A stretch of 22,187 nucleotides of DNA from Ww85 sp963745765 (GCA_963745765.1 CAVUYQ010000005.1:1-22187), one strand, 5' to 3'. Positions 1-8,910 are shown, counted from the stretch's first letter. Program-made: numbers and translations. The notes: generated by a model not told the origin, from the sequence alone.

Positions 1-746
1 GATTCTTTATACAGGATTTCAGGGTATCTTCGCCACCGGATATTGAACCTAAAAGATCCCATTCATTCCTGCTCAGCGGTTTGCGTTTTACCGAGTCATG
101 CGCATCCGAGGCAAGATAGTCTATCATCCCCCACTGGCATAGTGCCTCGGCCATTTGTTTTGCTTCACTTCCATGATATCCGAGCAGACTGCCGCTGTTT
201 ACCTGCAGTTGTAAACCCGAATGAACAAGTTCTGTCAATACATCCGGCTTTTCCTGAAAGTGTATGATCCGTTCGGGATGTGCCAGGATAAGCTTAAAGC
301 CGTCTTGCAGCAATTGTTCCAGGGTTGCGGTCATCTCGTCCTGTTCCCCCTGGAACGGCGGTTCAATCAGATAAAAACCGCTGTTGCCAAGAGACAATAG
401 TTCGTTTGAAGAGAGTCGTTCCGCCAGTTTCCGGTGAAATCCGATTTCCATGCCCGGCAGCACCGTTACCTCGATACACTCGTCTGTCCAGTGCCGCTTG
501 CAGTCATGCCACTGAATCAAGAATCCGTTCCCGGGAAGCAGACCAGGCGGTACCCGGCAGGAAATGCGGTGTCGCGACCACCTTGCTGACACCTGCCTGC
601 TGATAGCAGCGTGCCATGGCCAGGCTTTCCTGCATCGTGCCGGGTCCGTCATCGAGACCGGGCAGGATGTGCAGGTGTATATCAATGAATTCACTCAATA
701 ACGATTTCATCTGCTCGAAAACCTTTTCCCGGGATAGCTGCATCAT
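1..746 (-). CDS. CpsB/YwqE-family tyrosine-protein phosphatase (PHP fold), frameshifted and cut by window edge
   Basis: Probable metal-dependent phosphotyrosine phosphatase of the CpsB/CapC/YwqE family, which reverses BY-kinase autophosphorylation during capsule or exopolysaccharide synthesis. Visible PHP motifs are DIHLHILPGLDDGP near the N-terminus, ATPHFLPG, then in another frame VLPGMEIGF, ILAHPER, QVNSGSLLG and SDAHD. The first frame stops at TGA 506-504. Removing one base (A506 on the plus strand) joins both halves, and the spacing from SV to LPG then equals that of YwqE as I recall it. The start at 746 or 743 follows a GGAAAG ribosome site; 710 is an alternative. The gene begins inside the end of the ligase gene, so translation is probably coupled. 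The C-terminus lies beyond base 1. The partner kinase is not in the window. Family assignment is firm; whether the lesion is real is unknown. Confidence 0.85.
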
Positions 747-2200
747 TTTCTTTCCGGCGCGCCTCTTGTCTGCTCCTCCTGGTCCGCACACCCTGTCCTG
801 ATTGCTTCATGCAGGCGACGATGATGGCAGCCAGGGTAACGGCATAGACCAGGTTGGCCGGCAGGCGCCAGCCAAAATCGACAAACCCGTGCGCGAGAAA
901 TCCGAGCAGGCCGCACCAGGCCGCTATTCCCAGAATCGTTTTGCCCTTATCGGTACCCAGAATTTTCCGGGACGAAAGAAGTGCTCTCAGCATGGCAGCA
1001 AGCCCAAAGAAAATCCAGCCAAAAAAGAGCGCGGCCATGGGGATGCCGAGTTCAATCAGCACCTCCAGGTATTCGTTGTGTACCCGGTCCCAGTGGAGAT
1101 TGACGCCGAACCCCTTCAGGTAAAGCGGTGACAGAATGGTATAGGAACCCATGCCGATGCCGGTCAGCCAGTGATCGTAGACCATGGGCAGGGACAACCG
1201 GTACACATCCAATCTCTTCGCTCCGGAGGTATCGATGGAATCAAACCGGCTGAAAATAGTGTCCAGTCCGAGCAGCGATCCGTAGCCGATTATCAACGCA
1301 ATGAACAGCGCCAGGAAAAGGAGCTTCTTTTTCCTGGAAAACGGGAGCAATATGATGAGCATCAGCGCAACGAGACTCATCGACAGTATCCCGCCCCTCG
1401 ACAGGGAAAACACAACAGCCAGGACGATAAGGACGGCAGCTGCGAAAAACAGGATGGATCGGGTTTTGGTGATGGAAGAAAAAATGGACTTCTTTCTGTC
1501 CCGGTTTTCATCCAGCGAGAAATAGACAGCAAACCCGGCGATGGCCAGCGGCCAGAGCATATTGATCAGGGAGGCGTACTGGTTTTTATAGATGATCGTG
1601 CCGCTGGCCGCCCGGGCCTTAAGCGGCAGCCAGAGAATACCGATCTGGGGTTTGAGAAATTGCACGATGCCATACAGAGCTTCAAACATGCCGACAGCGA
1701 CCAGACAGAGAAAGACAACATACAGGGCATCAGGCGTGCGCGTGAACAGCCGCTTCAGGCTGAAAAAATAGAGCAGGAGCGCGAACAGGAAGAACGAACG
1801 GAAAAAGCCGGCCGAACCGTTATCACTGATCGTGATAGAATGCAGATCCGTGCCGGCCAGGGTGTTTAACATCCGCATGCGTTCTGCACGAGCCGGTGAA
1901 AGGAATTCCACCAATTCTATCGGCAAGGGAATCGTCTGCAGGACAACGTAGAAGATCAGCGAGAACAGGAACCAGGGTCCAGGGTGAGAGCAGGGAAGTC
2001 TTCCCCGGCTGCATCGTGAGCAGGAGCCAGCCGCCGCAGCCGACCAGCATCAGACAGACATAGATGCCGGAGACGAGCGGATGAACAGCGCCGAACAGGA
2101 GCGGAATAGTGATGATGATTCCGCACACCAGCCAGAGTGCGGTCCTTTGCAATAACAGCGTCGGTTTTGGTGCAGGTTCCATCATACCGACTGGAACCAT
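691..2200 (-). CDS. O-antigen ligase/polymerase-family membrane protein, one frameshift
   Basis: Polytopic inner-membrane protein of the WaaL/Wzy (O-antigen ligase-like) superfamily, expected to polymerise or transfer undecaprenyl-linked glycan on the periplasmic side. The part from 1926 to 691 has many hydrophobic segments, the motif KNQYASLINMLWPLAIAG and, late in the protein, HNEYLEVLIELGIPMA, typical of the large periplasmic-loop region. The first two membrane segments (TALWLVCGIIITIPLLFGAV and the one after it) are in another frame from 2200. Dropping one of the two C residues at 1972-1973 gives a continuous reading through SPWTLFLFSLIFYVV to PLPIELVEF, about 500 residues in all. The start ATG overlaps the wza-like stop by one base (TAATG). 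Polymerase versus ligase cannot be decided from sequence. Confidence 0.8.
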
Positions 2201-3243
2201 TATCGTTCCGGATCCCGGTAAGTAACGCCGGTTCCCATGAAACCAAGGCTAAAACCTGAACCGGAGAAGAATTTTCCGGAGCCGCTCGATTCGGCATAGA
2301 CGATATCCTGGTCGAGAAGGACGAGCGTGTCCCCAACCCCCGCCTGCAGGTCGCTCTGTTTCAAGGTAACGACCTCACGTTCCTTGCCCCGGCCCATGTA
2401 GCGGACAAGCTTGATATTGTCAATATCCGCGTAGCCGGCAAGGCCTCCGGCCATGGTGATGGCCTCGGTCACCGTCATATTACTTGAAATCGGATAGGCT
2501 CCCGGCTTCCTGACCGCACCATCGACAAAGCATTGTCCGGACTCGGGGATAAAGATAACATCACCGCCCATGATAACGTGATTCTGGGCCATATTGCCGT
2601 TTCTTATCAGGTCGTCAAGGTCGACATAATAATTTTTGGTTGCCCCCGTCTTGGGATCCTCGCGGGTGATATAGGCTATTGATCCCGCCTGATCCGTCAA
2701 ACCGTTGCCCATGGCCAGGACATCAAGCAGTTTACGGCGCGACACGTAGGTATAGGTGCCGGGCTTTTCAACCTCACCGGTCAGGGTGACCATCTTGCTC
2801 ATGTGCTCCTTGATGTAGACGGATACATGCGGATCTTGCAGGTAGTCTTTCTGGTAGAGGTCCGCGATCTTCTTTTCCGCTTCCGCCACGGTCAGGTTCA
2901 TAACGTTAACATCGCCGATGAGCGCAACATTGATGTTGCCGTGGGCAGAAACCCGGACGTCTCTGTTGAGTTCGGTTGACTCAAAAACGGTAATGGAAAG
3001 CAGGTCCCCGGCACCGAGGAGGTAGTCGTCTGAACCTATCGACGTCACCCCGACAGTGGGCAGCAACGGGGTTACGGTCTTCTTTGACTCCTGCTGGAGT
3101 TTCTGCTCCGACTGAATTTTTTCAAACTGCTCCAGGGTGGCCGTCTGTTTGAACCGTTCTTCCTGTGCGCAGCCCTGCAGGAAGAAGGGAAGGATGAGAA
3201 AAGTAACTAGTATGCAGGAGAAGGAAAAAACGCGACTACCCAT
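2200..3243 (-). CDS. Wza-like polysaccharide export outer-membrane lipoprotein
   Basis: Predicted outer-membrane polysaccharide export lipoprotein (PES/SLBB family) that would form the export channel for exopolysaccharide. The chosen ATG gives a lipoprotein signal peptide with lipobox LQGC (Cys25); an upstream TTG at 3300 would sit inside the preceding hairpin and is unlikely. The PES domain starts near DYLLGAGDLLSITVFES (about residues 70-90). A first SLBB segment contains VTLTGEVEKPGTYTY and a second contains VDGAVRKPGAYPISSNMTV, each with the usual G-x-V-x-K/R-P-G core. The 347-residue length is normal for the family. No lesion is visible. It is translationally linked to the downstream ligase-like gene by a one-base overlap and lies just after a terminator-like hairpin, which may attenuate expression relative to the fecR-like gene. 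Confidence 0.9.
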   Translation of the reverse strand: MGSRVFSFSCILVTFLILPFFLQGCAQEERFKQTATLEQFEKIQSEQKLQQESKKTVTPLLPTVGVTSIGSDDYLLGAGDLLSITVFESTELNRDVRVSAHGNINVALIGDVNVMNLTVAEAEKKIADLYQKDYLQDPHVSVYIKEHMSKMVTLTGEVEKPGTYTYVSRRKLLDVLAMGNGLTDQAGSIAYITREDPKTGATKNYYVDLDDLIRNGNMAQNHVIMGGDVIFIPESGQCFVDGAVRKPGAYPISSNMTVTEAITMAGGLAGYADIDNIKLVRYMGRGKEREVVTLKQSDLQAGVGDTLVLLDQDIVYAESSGSGKFFSGSGFSLGFMGTGVTYRDPER

Positions 3244-3271
3244 AAGAAACCGGTCCGGAAGAAAATTTGAA

Positions 3272-3309
3272 ACAAAAACAGGGCTGCTCAACAACGCCAA
3301 GACAGCCCT
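3272..3309 (-). terminator. Hairpin terminator after the fecR-like gene
   Basis: On the minus strand AGGGCTG (3309-3303) pairs with CAGCCCT (3286-3280), with a 16-nt loop, and is followed by GTTTTTGTTT. This is a standard intrinsic terminator shape. It starts three bases past the stop (3313) of the frame-restored fecR-like protein and lies upstream of the wza-like start, so it may separate the two or act as an attenuator. Confidence 0.7.
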
Positions 3310-3312
3310 ATT

Positions 3313-3994
3313 TCAGGTGAAAGAGGAACTATTATTTATATTAGAAGGACTTGGTGATTTACTCACTATCACCCTAATTAACAAGGGAACAAGAATGAAC
3401 CCTGCTGCACCAATAAGAGGTATAATAATTCCGTTTGCCGTTGCTCCACCACCGACCGGGTGCAACAGCCATGACTATCTTGTTATTTGCATCAACGGTC
3501 TTAACGCCATCAGCCGTGGCGAATGAGAGCCGTCCTTCGGTGACGGAAATTTCGGTCTTGCCTTCTTCGTTCACCAGTATGGAGCCTTTTACAACCGGTG
3601 TGGAGGAGGCATTAAAGACAACCTCGGCCACCGTGTAGGTTCCGTCAGGAGTGTAAAAGGCAATTTTCCTGGCGTTGCTGTTGATGATATAATCAACCTG
3701 GCCTGCCTTGATATAGAGCTTGAACAGGTCCGGTTGGTTTTCTATGGCAATTTTTGATTTGTCTGCCGCAATCAGCGAAATGCCCTGGGATTTGATCATG
3801 CACTTGCCGTCACAGACAAGAAGCGCGCCGTCTTCCACCGGATTCTGGCCGGAAAGTTTTGTGGAAATCTGCCCATTGTTATCAAAGACAGATATATCGC
3901 CATGACCGATGCTGCCGCCGGCAAACGCAAAATTCATGCTTGCCAGAGACAAGGCTGCTGCGAGCGCTGCTGCTCTGATGAAAGTCTTCTTCAT
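3313..3994 (-). CDS. FecR-domain-like exported protein with C-terminal membrane segment, frameshifted
   Basis: Exported protein with a clear Sec signal peptide (AAALAAALSLASMNFAFA, cut before GGSIG). The body has the FecR-like pattern of a beta-rich domain read out by phrases such as DGALLVCDGKCMIKSQG, LYIKAGQVDYIIN and GSILVNEEGKTEISVTEGRLSF. As sequenced it stops at 3374 after an unlikely tail rich in W, Y and C. Dropping one C at 3456-3457 opens a reading that gives VGGGATANG, a membrane segment (IIIPLIGAAGFILVPLLI) and a polar tail, with a stop at 3313, just before the terminator. That agreement is strong evidence for the longer protein. The ribosome site is AGGGGGAAT. Function is not known; FecR-like proteins near export loci are often cell-envelope assembly or sensing factors. 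The FecR label itself is moderate. Confidence 0.65.
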
Positions 3995-4064
3995 TTTATT
4001 CCCCCTTTTGCCGTTTATAACCCCAAGTCAACTAGTTAACCATTACAGAACTATGTAGGAATTG

Positions 4065-4093
4065 ATACTAATATCAGCTCGAGTCTTTATCAA
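4065..4093 (-). promoter_or_regulatory. Possible sigma-70 promoter for fecR-like gene
   Basis: On the minus strand TTGATA (4093-4088) and TAGTAT (4070-4065) are separated by 17 nt, about 70 nt upstream of the fecR-like ATG. The match is reasonable but the surrounding region is AT-rich, so chance occurrence is possible. Confidence 0.35.
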
Positions 4094-4124
4094 GTCTTTT
4101 TTGCTGGTTATTAGGGACCCTTAC

Positions 4125-4143
4125 AGGGACAGTATACTTAATT
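4125..4143 (+). repeat. Solo REP-like copy between gspC and fecR-like gene
   Basis: AGGGACAGTATACTTAATT matches the repeat that bounds the RAYT transposase 10 kb away (the copy at 15001-15019 read in reverse), with one mismatch at the first base. The rest of 3995-4198 holds only the possible promoter and the ribosome site of the fecR-like gene. Confidence 0.75.
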
Positions 4144-4198
4144 CGATATAATGACCACTGCCGAGGCCCCGTTCATCCCTTACCATCCCTGAGCCGTT

Positions 4199-5031
4199 TC
4201 ATCCGTTGCTGTCTCTGCCCTTGATGATCACACCGCCATTGTATGTTCTAATCTTCCTCGGATTGATGACCCGGGGGACAGTTGTGGTGCGGGCGGGTAC
4301 CCCCGTATCAGGTGCTGCCTCGGTATCCGGTGCTGCCTCGGTATCCGGTGCTGCCCCGGTATCAGGTGCTGCCTCGGTATCCGGTGCTGCCTCAGTATCC
4401 GGCTGCTGCCTCGGTATCCGGTGCTGTATCAGCATCAGGCTGCATCTCCTGCTGCGCAGCAGTTTTGCTTCCTGTGGGTCTTGCTACTACCCGGCGGGCG
4501 GTGGTGGTCGGATTCTCCAATTTCCTGTATTGCGGTACATTTACATTGCGGGCATCGGCGATATCGAGCATCTCATCCTTGCCGTTGAGCGTGACGATGA
4601 CCTTGCCGCGCAGGATCTTTTTAATATTGGCCTGCTTGACAAAATCACCTTCCTGGTAGAGTTCCTGCTTCCGTGCTCTCTTGTCATAGATAACGGCCCG
4701 ACTCTCATCATCGTTTCCCATTATGGTTCCCATCAGTACCACAGCAAGAGAAGACATTTTCACTCCTGCCAGGGGGTCGGTGTTTATCGGCTCGACCCTG
4801 GCGGTCGCTGCGGGAGGCAAAGAGATTTCGTCTGGCAATAGCTGAAATATCGATATCTCTTTTCACCTTCAGACTTTCTGCCGAGGCCACAGCCAGGTCA
4901 GTACCGGGCGTGGCTGTCTCCCCTGCCTGATCAGCAGCAAGGCGTCTGCCGAGCAGGTAGTAAAAACCCTCGACCCCGCCAACGCAGAGCAGCGTCACGA
5001 GCAGGAAAATAAGGCTGTATTTCAGTTTCAA
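4199..5031 (-). CDS. gspC: Type II secretion system protein GspC, two frameshifts
   Basis: Inner-membrane T2SS component that links the inner-membrane platform to the secretin. The N-terminus has a short cytoplasmic stretch and one membrane helix (YSLIFLLVTLLCVGGVEGF). The conserved periplasmic start DISAIARRNLFAS is followed, in the next frame, by the homology region ATARVEPINTDPLAG, KMSSLAVVLMGTIMG and VIYDKRARKQELYQEGD. A tandem EAAPDT-type linker then leads to a basic end, VPRVINPRKIRTYNGG; no PDZ domain is visible. Two single extra bases explain the three frames: one in GGG 4812-4814, giving NLFASAATARVEP, and C4403, whose removal restores an exact 18-nt repeat unit. Total about 277 residues. 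It closes the operon after gspM; gspD, which commonly follows, is absent. Confidence 0.82.
4311..4437. repeat. 18-nt tandem repeat coding the GspC EAAPDT linker
   Basis: Seven units of the form GGTGCTGCCTCGGTATCC (plus-strand reading), encoding EAAPDT or GAAPDT on the minus strand. Units 1 to 5 and 7 are 18 nt. Unit 6 (4401-4419) is 19 nt because of an extra C at 4403, which breaks the frame. Unit 7 is divergent. A change in unit number would not alter the frame, since 18 is divisible by three. Confidence 0.9.
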
Positions 5032-5058
5032 TGTAGTCTTCTCTTCTGTCTTTGGTTC

Positions 5059-5634
5059 TTATGAAACTTTTTTCTCGATGGTGAAAATAGAGATAACAAC
5101 ATCGAGCAGATCATCCGTCCGCTTGTTTTTCTGGATAGCGATCCGCTTGATGACAACGACATCCTCCTCCGATTCAACCTGAACGAGGAAGTCGACAAGT
5201 TGGGTCAGCGTCACTTCTTCCATCTTCATTTCGACAACCGATTCCAGGTAGCCGTCATCAAGCTCGGTATTTGACGGTTTCATATAGGTGACCCTGTCCT
5301 TAACTTTAACCGCTGATGCCTGTTTCTCAAGGTAGCTGAACAAAGAAAATTGCGGATTCCGCAACTTGAGCTTTTCCACCACTCCGCTTTGCCGGCTCTT
5401 GAGCTCGAGGTATTCCTTCTGCAGAATGGCCATGTCGAGCACTTCCTGCTCTTTTCTCATCAATGACCGCTCCAGTGTCTGCCTGGCCTCGAGATAGGGG
5501 GAAATAATCCCCTGGAAAACGATAAAACAGACGACGAACACCGTGCCGGCCGAAATGAAAATCTTCTCTCGCTTGCCGAGACGGTCAAAGCCGGATTTGA
5601 TGCGTAATCCGGAAAGAATCTTTTTAATAGCCAT
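5059..5634 (-). CDS. gspM: Type II secretion system protein GspM
   Basis: Small bitopic inner-membrane protein of the T2SS assembly platform, which binds GspL. It has a cytoplasmic N-terminus, one membrane helix (IFISAGTVFVVCFIVFQGII, about residues 25-45), then a charged coiled-coil-like stretch (LEARQTLERSLMRKEQEVLD) and a C-terminal alpha/beta domain including VEMKMEEVTLTQLVDFLVQV, as in the ferredoxin-like GspM periplasmic domain. The length of 191 residues is in the family range. It follows gspL by 16 nt and precedes gspC by 27 nt. GspM sequences are poorly conserved, so the call leans on position and topology as well as the motif around TLTQLVDFL. Confidence 0.85.
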   Translation of the reverse strand: MAIKKILSGLRIKSGFDRLGKREKIFISAGTVFVVCFIVFQGIISPYLEARQTLERSLMRKEQEVLDMAILQKEYLELKSRQSGVVEKLKLRNPQFSLFSYLEKQASAVKVKDRVTYMKPSNTELDDGYLESVVEMKMEEVTLTQLVDFLVQVESEEDVVVIKRIAIQKNKRTDDLLDVVISIFTIEKKVS

Positions 5635-5650
5635 GCCTGAACGCCTTATC

Positions 5651-7151
5651 TCAGAGGTCGAGCTTCAACTCAAAACGTACGCCCTGCTCTTTCTGGGCGA
5701 TATTTGCGGAACCGATGGATACCATGGCAAAAAAGGGAGACTGCTCCAGCGCCTTTTTTATCATATCGACGGAATTGAAATTATCGGTCAACCCCTTTAT
5801 TCTAATGGTTTTTCTATCATAGATGAAACGATCGAGGGTGACCTGTATCGTTGCCGGAATACGCTCGGAGATATCAGCCAGCAGCTTTACCGTGGTCAGG
5901 CTCAGATCATGATTGCTGTCAACCGCCGTTGTTTCCCTCAACTTGTTGACCTTTATCTGCAGTTCCTTGACCGGCTCCTTGCCGGGCTGCGTGCCCGGCA
6001 CCAGTTCCTGGAACTGCGAGACTATCTGGTCTGCCAGCTGATCCCGCTTCTGTTTCATACGCTGGTAGTCAAAACCCTGGTAGAGAATCAATCCCACAAC
6101 CAGTGCCAGCGCCGAGGCCAGCGCCACCCGGACGGCCATGGGGAAGCGGCTGCTGCCGTTTTTCCAGGCCAGTTCGTCCTTCCTGAAATTCATCCGTGCC
6201 CGGTCTTTGGGGCTGCAGCAGGCCAGGGCTATGGCATCGTCAAGCGCTCCGTGCGGCCAGGGTGCAACCGCAGACTGCAGATTCTCAACCTCAAGGGAGC
6301 TCAACCAGTCAGTTTTCAGCGGAACGGCAGCAAGGACCTCAAGAACCACCCGGCGGCAGGACTGCAGGGCTCCAAGCAGGCCGCCAATACCCACCGTGAC
6401 ACCCTCTGTGTCCGCTTCATGGGCTTTCAGGGCAAACAACGTGTTTTCCACCTCTGCTGCCAGTTCCCTCGTGGCCGTCTCAAGTTGCGCCGGCATCCGT
6501 AACTTCCAGTGCACCCGTTTCCGCCACAAAACGGATTCCCCCCTGCTGCATGAGGTTATGGGGAAGGGAGCGTATCGTTTTAACCTCCCTGTTGCGGATC
6601 AGCTGAAAGGATGTTTTGGTCAACCCGATCTGAAGCAAAGCGTACGCTTCGGGTGCTTCCTCAGCATATCGGCACATGTTGAAGGCGGCAGGCAGACCCG
6701 AGATGGTAACAATTTCGGGATCGAGACCTGCCGTGGACAGCAGTGCCAGCCATTCTTTCACCACCGCTGTTTTCACCAGGGCGGCAAATACCTCCGTGCC
6801 TTCCGCTGTCGCCGGGCCGAACAGGTAATCAAAGAGAAAGGGTTCGTTGTTAAACGAGGCATTGTCTTCGATTTCAAACGGCAGGATACTGCGCAGCTTC
6901 TTGCGATCCTCAAAGGGCAGATGCATGGTCCGGTAGTTGAAATGTTCGGCACCAAAGGAGACCAGGCAGCGCGCGCCCCGGGCATTGCAGTGCTCAACCA
7001 CCCCGGCTATCGCCGCTTCCAGCCCGGACGGGTCGGTGAGAAAAGAGCAGTGCGCGGCAAGAACCGTCAGTACACGTTTGTTTTCACTGAATAAAACACC
7101 CGCAACGACGGTATTTTTTATATCAAGCGCCAGAATTGTTGCGTCTGCCAT
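5651..7151 (-). CDS. gspL: Type II secretion system protein GspL, one frameshift
   Basis: Inner-membrane T2SS platform protein that connects the ATPase GspE to GspM. The first part (7151 to about 6490) is the cytoplasmic actin-like domain, beginning ATILALDIKNTVVAGVLFSE and including EHFNYRTMHLPFEDRKKL and LPFEIEDN. The second part, in another frame, continues ETATRELAAEVENTLF and reaches one membrane helix (VRVALASALALVVGLILYQG, near residue 345 of the joined protein), then the periplasmic domain with ISERIPATIQVTLDRF and IRIKGLTDNFNSVDMIKKAL. The join needs one base fewer near 6485-6492, for example in the TT at 6485-6486. The joined length is about 500 residues. Its ATG follows the gspK stop by 3 nt. 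Confidence 0.85.
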
Positions 7152-7154
7152 CTG

Positions 7155-8186
7155 CTAGTCCATCCTGAAATAAAGCGTTTCCAACTTATCCTTATCTACC
7201 CTTTTAACCACTGCCGTGATCTTCACCCGGCTCTCGTTATACACTGCCTCGGCGGTCACCAGAAAAGTGGAAGAAGCCGTTGTTATTATCCCGCTGTCAA
7301 GAATGATATCTCCGGGCCAGCCGCCGCTATTCAGGTACCAGGAAACATCTGCCAGCAGTTCGGCGGAAGATTCCTCCTGCCTGAAAGCGGTAATGTTTTC
7401 GACATCTTCCTGGCTTATCCGGTCATCCAGTGCCTGGAATACTTCCGGCGGAGCAGTATTGATATTGATCTTGCCCCCGGTGCTGTTAACACTAATATAC
7501 TCCGCCAGGCCGCTCTTTTCATCATTACCGTACAGCAGTTCAGTCGTTATACCCCGCACGAGCAAAAGCTCCTCAACAAATTCTATCATGCCGTTCCTGG
7601 CCTGGTACGGTTTTTCCAGCGACTCGTAATAGCTGTTCTCCGCACCATAGGGCGATTCGTCATCATCACTGTCGAGCCAGTCGACAACCGCATCGACGAT
7701 ATCCCGGGCCTCTGTCTCGTCTTCAATGGCAAACTTGCCGCTGAGCAGCAGTCGAAGAAATATTTCCCGAGCCTGCTGCGGAGTCATACCCTTTTCGGAG
7801 GCGGCACCGGGCGGTGTCCCGGCGGTGCCGAGGGCTATCAGCCTGTTTATCGGGAATCGTCCGTCAAGATCGACAACCCGTAACTGCAAGGATCCCTGGT
7901 TAAAGGGTGCGACAAGCGGCTGTTCCTGCAGTTTCGCCCAGTTTTCCAACAACGAATCATAATCATTCAGCAGACGGTCTGCACGCAATACCGCATAGGC
8001 GATATCAATTCCCGACTGCGCGGTGGATTCCAGCATTGCACGCTCCTGGTAACGGACACCCTCGACCAGGGCCAGGCGCATCGAACGGTTAAACTGCATA
8101 ATGACCACCATCAGCACACTGATGACCGAAATAACAAGCAGCAGGGCCATACCACGGTGATCGGCGAGCAGCGGAGAAAACCGCAT
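7155..8186 (-). CDS. gspK: Type II secretion system minor pseudopilin GspK
   Basis: Large minor pseudopilin that caps the T2SS pseudopilus tip with GspI and GspJ. Prepilin peptidase site HRG^MALLLVISVISVL lacks Glu at position 5, the usual GspK trait. The globular part includes VVDLDGRFPINRL, an acidic stretch VDWLDSDDDESPYGAENSYY of the kind used for calcium binding in GspK, and GGKININTAPPEVFQAL, the helix-hairpin-helix-like signature of the family. The ATG at 8186 is preceded by GGGGAAAG and leaves a 13-nt gap after gspJ; a TTG at 8225 would overlap gspJ and give an unusually long leader. Length 343 residues, intact. Confidence 0.95.
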   Translation of the reverse strand: MRFSPLLADHRGMALLLVISVISVLMVVIMQFNRSMRLALVEGVRYQERAMLESTAQSGIDIAYAVLRADRLLNDYDSLLENWAKLQEQPLVAPFNQGSLQLRVVDLDGRFPINRLIALGTAGTPPGAASEKGMTPQQAREIFLRLLLSGKFAIEDETEARDIVDAVVDWLDSDDDESPYGAENSYYESLEKPYQARNGMIEFVEELLLVRGITTELLYGNDEKSGLAEYISVNSTGGKININTAPPEVFQALDDRISQEDVENITAFRQEESSAELLADVSWYLNSGGWPGDIILDSGIITTASSTFLVTAEAVYNESRVKITAVVKRVDKDKLETLYFRMD

Positions 8187-8199
8187 CTTTCCCCGTCGT

Positions 8200-8910
8200 T
8201 TACAGGACACCGCCGCCCTCCGCAAATTGAATGATCGCGGGACGCAGCATCACGGCGGCAGCATAGGTCTCCGTTTTGTCCCCGTCCTCCGGGCCTGCAG
8301 GGAAAACCAGCTCGATACTGACCCGGGCTGGAAAACGGTCGGCGTCATCGATTTCTTCGCCGTTTTCCGCGATTCTTTCCCACTCGGCTGCATCGCGGTC
8401 TTCTCTATCGTAATAGCGCAGTTTTATCTCCCGCAGTCCTTCGCACAAAACAAAACGCTTCGCCTCCGGCCCGGGCTGATCATCCTGCGCCCCCGGCATA
8501 AGCGGCGAATCTGAACGCAGCAGGGAGAACCTTCCATCGCCCCCACGCTCCAGCATATAATAGCGGATAATGGTCAGCGCCGTCGGAGGGGCGGTCGGAT
8601 CGAAGGAAAGATGCGCGGTGGATACCAGTTCAAGAATGGGTTCATCACTGGCATTGGCTGCATCCCGACCAAGGAGATAGCCCTCTTTCCCGTGGTACAG
8701 ACCGGTGAGATCACGGCTCATGCGTTCAAATGCTATTTGTACCCGTTCATTCTGCGAAATCCGGTCCCCGGCATTCTGCACCGTGGACAGGATAGCCGCA
8801 TACAGTGCATAGACCACCGAAACAGCGATGGCGAAAATAGCGATGGCAATCAATACCTCCAGGAGGGTAAAACCTTCTTTTCCGGCAGCGGCCCTGCGTA
8901 TGCGTAGCAT
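8200..8910 (-). CDS. gspJ: Type II secretion system minor pseudopilin GspJ
   Basis: Minor pseudopilin of the T2SS tip complex. Prepilin site KEG^FTLLEVLIAIAIFAIA with Glu at position 5, then IQFAF-type helix continuation seen as ERVQIAFERMSRDLTGLY, and the late pattern LREIKLRYYD with PARVSIELVF that marks GspJ. The ATG at 8910 overlaps the gspI stop (TGATG) and sits after a strong GAGGAGGGG ribosome site; a GTG at 8913 is the alternative. About 236 residues, intact. Confidence 0.95.
   Translation of the reverse strand: MLRIRRAAAGKEGFTLLEVLIAIAIFAIAVSVVYALYAAILSTVQNAGDRISQNERVQIAFERMSRDLTGLYHGKEGYLLGRDAANASDEPILELVSTAHLSFDPTAPPTALTIIRYYMLERGGDGRFSLLRSDSPLMPGAQDDQPGPEAKRFVLCEGLREIKLRYYDREDRDAAEWERIAENGEEIDDADRFPARVSIELVFPAGPEDGDKTETYAAAVMLRPAIIQFAEGGGVL

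Noticed and set aside
504..506. TGA read as selenocysteine in the phosphatase
   Set aside because: Continuing in that frame does not give family sequence; removing one base does. No selenocysteine insertion hairpin is evident.
4010..4030. TTGACT with TATAAA as promoter of the fecR-like gene
   Set aside because: The spacing between the two hexamers is far too short for a sigma-70 promoter.
4311..4437. CRISPR-like array
   Set aside because: Units are directly adjacent with no spacers and they encode a protein linker in gspC.
4206..4841. Plus-strand repetitive frame rich in SGAASV over the gspC repeat
   Set aside because: It is the complement of the EAAPDT linker; gspC motifs on the other strand explain the sequence.
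5543..7094. Long plus-strand open frames of over 300 codons opposite gspL and gspM
   Set aside because: The minus strand carries clear gspL and gspM motifs, while the plus-strand readings have no recognisable domain or ribosome site and are rich in His, Arg and Gln, as expected of antisense shadows.
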